This document shows, piece after piece, positions 1 to 6,639 of a stretch of DNA of 6,647 nucleotides. How positions within the stretch are numbered: the stretch's first letter is position 1; every line of letters begins with the position of its first letter. A model generated the notes under the pieces. That model saw only the letters and a program-made list of their open reading frames with translations, searched no databases and was not told the DNA's origin. This DNA is from an uncultured Streptococcus sp. (lineage in GTDB: Bacteria; Bacillota; Bacilli; Lactobacillales; Streptococcaceae), in NCBI GenBank assembly GCA_934216185.1, contig CAKQBM010000098.1, positions 1 to 6,647 of the forward strand. Reading direction: 5' to 3'. The translations under genes were made by a program, and so were the position numbers.

Positions 1-73
1 TGACTTGGCTGTTAACGATGCAGCAGCTTTCACAGCTCTTGCAGATGCAGCTAAAGCAAAACTTGGTAAATAA
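1..73 (+). CDS. rplT: Ribosomal protein L20, C-terminal end (partial)
   Basis: The window opens inside a reading frame that encodes 23 complete residues (beginning DLAVNDAAAF and ending AKAKLGK) before TAA at 71-73. This Ala/Lys-rich tail matches my memory of the C-terminus of streptococcal L20, a 50S assembly protein that binds 23S rRNA. An intrinsic terminator lies 8 nt after the stop, as expected for the last gene of the infC-rpmI-rplT operon. Only the tail is visible, so the call rests on recognising this short sequence and on the known gene order upstream of gloA in pneumococcus. Confidence 0.85.
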   Translation, partial: DLAVNDAAAFTALADAAKAKLGK

Positions 74-81
74 TAACTGAT

Positions 82-112
82 AAGACTGGAACAGGATTGT
101 CCCAGTCTTTTT
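82..112 (+). terminator. Intrinsic terminator after rplT
   Basis: AAGACTGG at 82-89 pairs with CCAGTCTT at 102-109. The stem extends after an A/C mismatch through ACA/TGT around a GGAT loop, and it ends in a T run at 108-112. It lies just past the rplT stop. No convincing promoter is visible between it and gloA, so gloA may depend on read-through or on a promoter inside or upstream of rplT. Confidence 0.85.
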
Positions 113-131
113 GAAAATAAAGGAGAAAAAT

Positions 132-512
132 ATGGCTTCAAAAATGCTACACACTTGCTTGCGAGTAGAAAATCTTGAAAAATCAATCGCATTTTATCAA
201 GATGCTTTTGGTTTTAAAGAATTGCGCCGCAGAGATTTTCCAGATCATGCATTCACGATTGTCTATTTAGGACTTGAAGGTGACGACTATGAGTTGGAGT
301 TAACTTATAACTACGATCACGGTCCTTATGTGGTCGGAGATGGGTTTGCCCACATCGCCCTCAGTACACCTGATCTTGAGGCTCTTCACCAAGAGCACAG
401 TGCAAAAGGCTATGAAGTTACTGCACCAAATGGCTTACCAGGAACTGCACCAAACTATTATTTTGTCAAAGACCCTGATGGCTACAAGGTCGAAGTTATT
501 CGTAAAAAATAA
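132..512 (+). CDS. gloA: Glyoxalase I (lactoylglutathione lyase), VOC superfamily
   Basis: A 126-residue protein of the vicinal oxygen chelate fold, built from two beta-alpha-beta-beta-beta modules. It is predicted to isomerise the hemithioacetal of methylglyoxal and a thiol, a cytosolic detoxification step. The four expected metal ligands are present: His7, Glu56 (in ELELTYN), His74 (in FAHIAL) and Glu121 (in DPDGYKVEV). Their spacing is nearly that of E. coli GloA (His5, Glu56, His74, Glu122), which suggests a Ni/Co-type enzyme without the insertions of the Zn-dependent class. The start is ATG 132 because AGGAG at 121-125 lies 6 nt upstream. An in-frame TTG at 111 sits in the T run of the rplT terminator and has no ribosome binding site. 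A strong terminator follows 7 nt after the stop. Confident on family; the in vivo substrate is inferred. Confidence 0.9.
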   Translation: MASKMLHTCLRVENLEKSIAFYQDAFGFKELRRRDFPDHAFTIVYLGLEGDDYELELTYNYDHGPYVVGDGFAHIALSTPDLEALHQEHSAKGYEVTAPNGLPGTAPNYYFVKDPDGYKVEVIRKK

Positions 513-519
513 TCCCGTG

Positions 520-558
520 AAGTCAAGTAGAATGTTCGTTTTCTACTTGACTTTTTTT
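520..558 (+). terminator. Strong intrinsic terminator after gloA
   Basis: A perfect 13-bp stem pairs 520-532 with 541-553 around an 8-nt loop and runs into seven Ts at 552-558. It ends the gloA transcript. Its 3' arm contains the -35 hexamer of the downstream pyr promoter. Confidence 0.93.
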
Positions 559-575
559 ATCTGAAAGAGTATACT
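547..575 (+). promoter_or_regulatory. Sigma-A promoter of pyrK-pyrDB
   Basis: TTGACT at 547-552 and TATACT at 570-575 are separated by exactly 17 bp, close to the housekeeping consensus. Transcription would start near 582, giving a leader of about 180 nt before the pyrK ATG. That start leaves the whole PyrR-type hairpin inside the transcript. The -35 box lies inside the 3' arm of the gloA terminator. Confidence 0.8.
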
Positions 576-581
576 AATAAA

Positions 582-732
582 AATTTAACCTTTAAGGGGA
601 GTCCAGAGAGACTCACAAGGTGTCAGATAAAAGAATAGTACAATTTTCTAGAGGAGACTTTTTGAGTGTGCTCTCTTGTCTTGTACGATTTTAACTGAGG
701 CCTTGCACTAGCAAGGTCTTTTATTTATCTGG
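582..732 (+). promoter_or_regulatory. PyrR-responsive attenuator leader of pyrK-pyrDB
   Basis: Three alternative structures can be assigned. The PyrR-binding anti-antiterminator has a lower stem ACCTT 588-592 with AAGGT 617-621, a purine-rich internal bulge, an upper stem GAGTC 599-603 with GACTC 610-614, and the terminal loop CAGAGA 604-609, which fits the known CNGNGA hexaloop of PyrR sites. The antiterminator pairs 616-626 with 695-705, about 10 bp with one G/G mismatch. The terminator uses 697-706 with 711-720. The first two compete for 617-621, and the last two compete for 697-705. By the established PyrR mechanism, UMP-loaded PyrR holds the first hairpin, so the terminator forms and pyr transcription stops. 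With low UMP the antiterminator forms instead. A further GTACAA/TTGTAC pairing (638-643 with 681-686) nests inside the antiterminator. pyrR itself is not in the window. Confidence 0.88.
697..726 (+). terminator. Regulated terminator of the pyr attenuator
   Basis: GGCCTTGC at 699-706 pairs with GCAAGGTC at 711-718, including one G/U pair, across an ACTA loop. The stem can extend by A698-U719 and G697-U720 and runs into TCTTTTATTT. The 5' arm is the segment captured by the antiterminator, so termination should be conditional. Confidence 0.85.
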
Positions 733-760
733 TCCCCTTAAAATTTAAGGAGGAAAAGTC

Positions 761-2510
<1,750 letters not shown>

Positions 2511-2550
2511 ACTGCAATTAATCTGTTCTTGATTTTTTATTAGTTTGTAA

Positions 2551-2578
2551 TGTTGATTATAGAGAATTTTGATATAAT
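2551..2578 (+). promoter_or_regulatory. Extended -10 promoter of lytB
   Basis: A perfect TATAAT at 2573-2578 is preceded by TGA, giving the extended -10 form TGnTATAAT. The upstream -35 match is poor: TGTTGA at 2551-2556 has a 16-bp spacer, and TTGATT at 2553-2558 is only 14 bp away. Extended -10 promoters tolerate a weak -35. Transcription would start near 2585, which favours the lytB ATG at 2609. Expression of lytB separate from pyrDB is inferred from this site. Confidence 0.72.
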
Positions 2579-2608
2579 GAAATGAGTAAGAACAGAGGAA
2601 GAAAGTTA

Positions 2609-4321
2609 ATGAAGAAAGTAAGATTTATTTTTTTAGCCCTGCTATTTTTCTTAGTCAGACCAGAGAGTGCAATGGCTAGCGATGGTACTTGGCAAGGAAA
2701 ACAATACCTGAAAGCAGATGGCAGTCAAGCAGCCAATGAGTGGGTTTTTGATGCTCACTATCAATCTTGGTTTTATATAAAAGCAGATGCCAACTATGCT
2801 GAAAATGAATGGCTGAAACAAGGTGATGATTATTTTTACCTAAAATCTGGTGGCTATATGGCCAAATCAGAATGGGTAGAAGACAAGGGAGCTTTCTATT
2901 ATCTTGACCAAAATGGAAAGATGAAAAGAAATGCTTGGGTAGGTGCTTCCTATGTTGGTGCAACAGGTGCCAAAGTAATAGAAGACTGGGTATATGATTC
3001 TCGATACGATGCTTGGTTTTATATCAAAGCAGATGGACAACACGCAGAGAAAGAATGGCTTCAAATTAAAGGGAAGGACTATTATTTCAAATCTGGTGGT
3101 TATTTGCTGACAAGTCAGTGGATTGAGCAGGCTTATGTGAATGCCAGTGGTGCCAAAGTACAGCAAGGTTGGCTTTATGACAAACAATACCAATCTTGGT
3201 TTTATATCAAAGAAAATGGAAATCATGCTGATAAAGAATGGATTTTCGAAAATGGTCACTATTATTATCTCAAATCAGGTGGCTATATGGCAGCCAATGA
3301 ATGGATTTTGGATAAGGAGTCATGGTTTTATCTAAAATCTGATGGCAAAATGGCTGAGAAAGAATGGGTATACGATTCTAAAAATCAAGCCTGGTATTAC
3401 TGCAAATCCGGTGGCTACATGGCGAAAAATGAGACAGTAGATGGTTATCAGCTTGGAAGCGACGGTAAATGGCTTGGAGAAAAAGCTACAAATGAAAATG
3501 CTGCTTATTATCAAGTAGTACCTGTCACAGCAAATGTTTATGATGCAGATGGTGAAAAGCTCTCCTATATATCGCAAGGTAGTGTCGTATGGCTAGATAA
3601 GGATAGAAAAAGTGATGACAAGCGCTTGGCTATTACTATTTCTGGTTTGTCAGGCTATATGAAAACAGAAGATTTACAAGCGCTAGATGCTAGTAAGGAC
3701 TTTATCCCTTATTATGAGAGTGATGGCCACCGTTTTTATCACTATGTGGCTCAGAATGCTAGTATCCCAGTAGCTTCTCATCTTTCTGATATGGAAGTAG
3801 GTAAGAAATATTATTCGGCAGATGGACTGCATTTTGATGGTTTTAAGCTTGAAAATCCCTTCCTTTTCAAAGATTTGACAGAGGCTACAAACTATAGTGC
3901 TGAGGATTTGGATAAGGTATTTAGTTTGCTAAACATTAACAATAGCCTCTTGGAAAATAAGGGAGCTACCTTTAAGGAAGCCGAAGAACATTATCATATC
4001 AATGCCCTTTACCTCCTTGCCCATAGTGCCTTAGAAAGCGACTGGGGACGTAGCAAGATTGCCAAAGATAAGAATAATTTCTTTGGAATTACAGCCTATG
4101 ATACGACTCCTTACCTTTCTGCCAAGACATTTGATGATGTGGATAAGGGAATTTTAGGTGCAACCAAGTGGATTAAGGAAAATTATATCGATAGGGGTAG
4201 AACTTTTCTTGGAAACAAGGCATCTGGTATGAATGTGGAATATGCCTCAGATCCTTATTGGGGCGAAAAAATTGCTAGTGTGATGATGAAAATCAATGAG
4301 AAGCTAGGTGGTAAAGATTAG
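2609..4321 (+). CDS. lytB: LytB, secreted choline-binding endo-beta-N-acetylglucosaminidase
   Basis: A 570-residue murein hydrolase that cleaves peptidoglycan glycan strands at the septum so that daughter cells separate; loss gives long chains in pneumococcus. Residues 1-23 form a signal peptide (KK, a hydrophobic FIFLALLFFL core, a likely AMA/S cleavage site). Residues 24-291 hold about 13 choline-binding repeats that dock on teichoic acid phosphocholine. The C-terminal catalytic module follows: SH3b-like (about 299-360), a WW-like segment (about 363-412) and GH73 (about 413-570). The likely catalytic acid is Glu476 in HSALESDWG, and the FFGITAYD loop is present. ATG 2609 is chosen because GAGGAAG (2595-2601) precedes it, the signal peptide starts there, and ATG 2582 lies at or before the predicted transcription start. 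Pneumococcal LytB is longer as I recall (658 in TIGR4, 702 in R6), so this allele has fewer repeats. Its only cysteine is Cys265, inside a repeat. Confidence 0.95.
   Translation: MKKVRFIFLALLFFLVRPESAMASDGTWQGKQYLKADGSQAANEWVFDAHYQSWFYIKADANYAENEWLKQGDDYFYLKSGGYMAKSEWVEDKGAFYYLDQNGKMKRNAWVGASYVGATGAKVIEDWVYDSRYDAWFYIKADGQHAEKEWLQIKGKDYYFKSGGYLLTSQWIEQAYVNASGAKVQQGWLYDKQYQSWFYIKENGNHADKEWIFENGHYYYLKSGGYMAANEWILDKESWFYLKSDGKMAEKEWVYDSKNQAWYYCKSGGYMAKNETVDGYQLGSDGKWLGEKATNENAAYYQVVPVTANVYDADGEKLSYISQGSVVWLDKDRKSDDKRLAITISGLSGYMKTEDLQALDASKDFIPYYESDGHRFYHYVAQNASIPVASHLSDMEVGKKYYSADGLHFDGFKLENPFLFKDLTEATNYSAEDLDKVFSLLNINNSLLENKGATFKEAEEHYHINALYLLAHSALESDWGRSKIAKDKNNFFGITAYDTTPYLSAKTFDDVDKGILGATKWIKENYIDRGRTFLGNKASGMNVEYASDPYWGEKIASVMMKINEKLGGKD
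2678..3481 (+). repeat. Choline-binding (CW_binding) repeat array of LytB
   Basis: About 13 imperfect repeats of 17-24 residues, with starts near residues 24, 44, 67, 88, 109, 126, 149, 170, 187, 210, 231, 252 and 275. Most begin with [EDGQA]W, carry paired aromatics (WFYIK, YYYLK) and end with a GGYMA or DGK turn: the aromatic cage that binds choline. There is a higher order: a 23-residue unit (D/H-Y-[QD]-[SA]-WFYIK) is followed by a 21-residue KSGGY unit, and twice the block closes on a degenerate 17-residue unit ending GAKV (residues 109-125 and 170-186). Confidence 0.88.
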
Positions 4322-4358
4322 TCCCATTGTTGGATATGATTTGACTGAACAGTAAGTT

Positions 4359-4392
4359 AAAAATCCTGATTTCAAGTAAAATCAGGATTTTT
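4359..4392. terminator. Bidirectional terminator between lytB and pavA
   Basis: A perfect 14-bp stem pairs 4359-4372 with 4379-4392 around the 6-nt loop CAAGTA. Read rightward it ends in a T run (4388-4393) and terminates lytB, starting 37 nt after the lytB stop. Read leftward the T run is 4363-4359, serving pavA. The pavA stop codon (4382-4384 on the minus strand) and its last coding bases lie inside the stem. Confidence 0.92.
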
Positions 4393-6037
4393 TCATGGAT
4401 GCGATTTTTTCGGGGTCTGGTGTGACACGGAGGGTCTTTTGTCCTGTGTAAGTGACAAAGCCGGGTTTTCCACCAGTCGGTTTATTGAGTTTCTTGACTT
4501 CAATCATATCTACCTGCACCAGATTTGACAGGCGACCTTGAGAGAAGTAGGCGGCTAGTTCAGCTGCGTCTGTCTTGACTTCATCAGATGGGTCAAGATT
4601 GCCTGAGATGACAACATGGCTTCCAGGAATGTCCTTGGCATGGAACCAAAGTTCCTCCTTGCGGGCCATTTTAAAGGTTAGCTCCTCATTTTGCAGGTTA
4701 TTGCGGCCGACATAGATGATGGTTTTGCCATCGCTGGCCAGATACTGTTCTGGTTTTTTACGTTTCTGGATTTTCTCGCGTTGTCTTCTGCGGATAAAGC
4801 CTGTTTGGATCAATTCTTCACGGATTTCAGCGATTTCTTCTAGTCCAGCTTGGTTGAGGACGGTCTCGACACTTTCCAGATAGAGAATGGTTGCCTTGGT
4901 TTCTTCGATCAGCTCAGTCAAGTATTTGACAGCTTCTTTGAGTTTCTGGTACCGTTTAAAATAGCGTTGGGCATTCTGGTTGGGAGTCAAGGCTTTATCA
5001 AGCGCAATTGTGATAGGTTGGTTAGTATAGTAGTTGTCTAGGATAACCTGGTCTTGGTCGTTAGGCACTTGATGGAGGAAGGTTGTTAGCAATTCCCCTT
5101 TTTGACGAAATTCTTCAGCATTGTCTGTCGCCAGTAACTCTTTTTCTTGTTTTTTCAGCTTATGGCGATTTTTTTGAAGTTCATTTTCAACCCGGCGAAT
5201 CAGTTCACTGGCTTGCTGTTTGACGCGGTCGCGTTCAGCCTTGTCCTTATAGTAGGTGTCCAACAAATTAGAAAGACTGGTAAAAGGCTCTCCCACCTGA
5301 TTGGCAAAAGGAACTGGACTGAAGGAAGTCTCAGTCAAGCATGGCTGGGTTTCTTGATTGAAAAAGTTTCGGAAAGTGGAAAGTTTTTCACTAACCAGTA
5401 TGTTTTCCAATTCATTTGCCGTATCGCGTCCCAGACCTTGAAAGAGGCTTTGAAGATTTTTAGCTGTCGTTTCCTGTGTTTGCAGGATTTCAAAGAGTTT
5501 CTCGTCCTTGATTGTAAAAGGATTGAGAGATTCCGTACTTGGCGGAGCGATATAGGTCGATCCAGGAAGCAAGGTACGGTAGCTATTTTGTGAAAAGCCA
5601 ACGTGTTTGATAACTTCGAGGATTTTATGACTGCTTTTATCGACCAGTAGAATATTACTGTGTTTGCCCATGATTTCGATAATCAAGGTAGCCTGAATAT
5701 GGTCTCCAATCTCGTTTTTATTGGAAACCGTGATTTCCACAATACGGTCATTTTCAACTTGCTCAATCGACTCAATCAGGGCCCCCTGCAAATACTTTCT
5801 CAAAACCATGATAAAGGTAGAAGGTTGGGCTGGATTTTCAAAAGTCGTTTGGGTCAGTTGAATGCGTCCAAAAACAGGATGGGCAGAAAGGAGCAGACGA
5901 TGGCTTTGGCGATTGCTACGGATTTGCAAGACCAACTCTTGTTCAAAAGGCTGATTGATTTTCTGAATGCGACCGTTCACTAACTCTCTTCGCAATTCCT
6001 CCACCATGTGGTGTAAAAAAAATCCGTCAAATGACAT
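4382..6037 (-). CDS. pavA: PavA / RqcH: NEMF-family ribosome rescue factor, fibronectin-binding protein
   Basis: A 551-residue protein, the length I recall for pneumococcal PavA. Order: NFACT-N domain (about 1-260), a charged coiled-coil stretch (about 262-305 and 355-425), then an NFACT-R domain (about 435-540) with ELWFHAKDIPGSHVV. In Bacillus subtilis RqcH, a family member, this architecture binds stalled 50S-peptidyl-tRNA complexes and directs C-terminal alanine tailing. The family's Asp-Arg pair is present as Asp97-Arg98 (in NDRIVEI), with the conserved EIMGKHSN following at 121-128. No signal peptide, LPXTG or transmembrane segment is visible, although the pneumococcal protein is reported on the surface binding fibronectin. 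The start at 6037 is set by AAGGAG (minus strand, 6049-6044) with 6 nt spacing and by the conserved MSFDGFFLHH; an ATG 27 nt further upstream lacks such a site. Ribosome rescue is inferred by homology; the adhesin role is from literature on pneumococcus. Confidence 0.95.
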   Translation of the reverse strand: MSFDGFFLHHMVEELRRELVNGRIQKINQPFEQELVLQIRSNRQSHRLLLSAHPVFGRIQLTQTTFENPAQPSTFIMVLRKYLQGALIESIEQVENDRIVEITVSNKNEIGDHIQATLIIEIMGKHSNILLVDKSSHKILEVIKHVGFSQNSYRTLLPGSTYIAPPSTESLNPFTIKDEKLFEILQTQETTAKNLQSLFQGLGRDTANELENILVSEKLSTFRNFFNQETQPCLTETSFSPVPFANQVGEPFTSLSNLLDTYYKDKAERDRVKQQASELIRRVENELQKNRHKLKKQEKELLATDNAEEFRQKGELLTTFLHQVPNDQDQVILDNYYTNQPITIALDKALTPNQNAQRYFKRYQKLKEAVKYLTELIEETKATILYLESVETVLNQAGLEEIAEIREELIQTGFIRRRQREKIQKRKKPEQYLASDGKTIIYVGRNNLQNEELTFKMARKEELWFHAKDIPGSHVVISGNLDPSDEVKTDAAELAAYFSQGRLSNLVQVDMIEVKKLNKPTGGKPGFVTYTGQKTLRVTPDPEKIASMKKS

Positions 6038-6043
6038 CGTTCT

Positions 6044-6049
6044 CTCCTT
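6044..6049 (-). promoter_or_regulatory. pavA ribosome binding site deciding the start
   Basis: Minus-strand AAGGAG ends 6 nt before ATG 6037. The alternative in-frame ATG at 6064 lies upstream of this site, very close to the predicted transcription start, so it is unlikely to be used. Confidence 0.85.
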
Positions 6050-6067
6050 GTGATTGTATTCCATAGT

Positions 6068-6076
6068 ATTATATCA
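6068..6076 (-). promoter_or_regulatory. Extended -10 promoter of pavA
   Basis: On the minus strand TGATATAAT reads from 6076 to 6068: a perfect -10 with the TGn extension. The -35 region (about 6096-6091, minus ATGATT) is a weak match at 17 bp. Transcription would begin near 6061, leaving a leader of about 24 nt with the ribosome binding site in it. Confidence 0.72.
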
Positions 6077-6103
6077 AAAAGGTAGAATAAAATCATGGAA
6101 ATG

Positions 6104-6112
6104 TGGTATAAT
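6104..6112 (+). promoter_or_regulatory. Extended -10 promoter of ybeY
   Basis: TGGTATAAT at 6104-6112 is a perfect -10 with the TGn extension, 29 nt before the ybeY ATG. The -35 region is weak (TAGAAT at 6083-6088, 18-bp spacer). Its footprint overlaps that of the leftward pavA promoter. Confidence 0.7.
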
Positions 6113-6141
6113 AAAGCCAAGTAAAGAGAAACGAGAAGCAC

Positions 6142-6639
6142 ATGTATATTGAAATGGTAGATGAAACTGGTCAAGTTTCAAAAGAAATGTTGCAACAAAC
6201 CCAAGAAATTTTGGAATTTGCAGCCCAAAAATTGGGAAAAGAAGACAAGGAGATGGCAGTTACCTTTGTGACAAACGAGCGTAGCCATGAACTCAATCTG
6301 GAGTACCGTGACACCGACCGTCCGACAGACGTCATCAGTCTTGAGTATAAGCCAGAGTTGGAAATTGCCTTTGACGAAGAGGATTTGCTTGAAAATCCTG
6401 AATTAGCAGAGATGATGTCGGAGTTTGATGCCTATATTGGAGAACTGTTCATCTCTATCGATAAGGCTCATGAGCAGGCTGAGGAATATGGTCACAGCTT
6501 TGAGCGTGAGATGGGCTTCTTGGCAGTACACGGCTTTTTACATATCAACGGCTATGATCACTACACTCCAGAAGAAGAAGCGGAGATGTTCGGTTTACAA
6601 GAAGAAATTTTGACAGCCTATGGACTCACAAGACAATAA
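6142..6639 (+). CDS. ybeY: Endoribonuclease YbeY, 16S rRNA maturation and quality control
   Basis: A 165-residue single-domain metalloprotein of the UPF0054 family. It carries the zinc-binding signature [11 protein letters not shown] at residues 130-140, with His130, His134 and His140 as ligands. The conserved [12 protein letters not shown] segment (55-66) includes the invariant Arg56 that lies near the active site in homologues. In other bacteria YbeY takes part in 16S rRNA 3'-end processing and removal of defective 70S ribosomes. An acidic stretch (about 71-97, many Asp/Glu) lies between the core motifs, as I recall for streptococcal members. The start at ATG 6142 matches the family N-terminus, but the upstream Shine-Dalgarno (CGAGAAG-like, 6132-6138) is weak, suggesting modest translation. 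The 3' end overlaps the start of dgkA, pointing to a ybeY-dgkA operon. Confidence 0.95.
   Translation: MYIEMVDETGQVSKEMLQQTQEILEFAAQKLGKEDKEMAVTFVTNERSHELNLEYRDTDRPTDVISLEYKPELEIAFDEEDLLENPELAEMMSEFDAYIGELFISIDKAHEQAEEYGHSFEREMGFLAVHGFLHINGYDHYTPEEEAEMFGLQEEILTAYGLTRQ

Noticed and set aside
111..131. TTG start at 111 extending gloA by seven residues
   Set aside because: It lies in the T run of the rplT terminator and upstream of the AGGAG at 121-125, which serves ATG 132. The family N-terminus also begins near ATG 132.
328..564. 78-codon frame overlapping gloA and its terminator
   Set aside because: It runs through the terminator, lacks a ribosome binding site, and is out of frame with a clear glyoxalase.
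591..742. A MITE-like element with terminal inverted repeats upstream of pyrK
   Set aside because: The complementary ends are only 10 bp, there is no clear target duplication, and the interior is fully accounted for as a PyrR attenuator. RNA pairing is the simpler reading.
2511..2550. Intrinsic terminator after pyrDB
   Set aside because: Only a 4-bp AATC/GATT pairing precedes the T run at 2533-2538. It is too weak to call as a terminator.
2582..2608. ATG at 2582 extending LytB by nine residues
   Set aside because: It lies 4 nt after the -10 box, at or before the likely transcription start, and would put a charged tail ahead of a clean signal peptide.
2867..3259. 130-codon open frame opposite the LytB repeats
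   Set aside because: It follows from the repetitive codons of the choline-binding array read in reverse; its own repetition mirrors the sense repeats.
5147..5593. 148-codon open frame opposite pavA
   Set aside because: It is antisense to a strongly conserved coding region, has no ribosome binding site, and encodes a low-complexity, Phe-rich sequence typical of a shadow frame.
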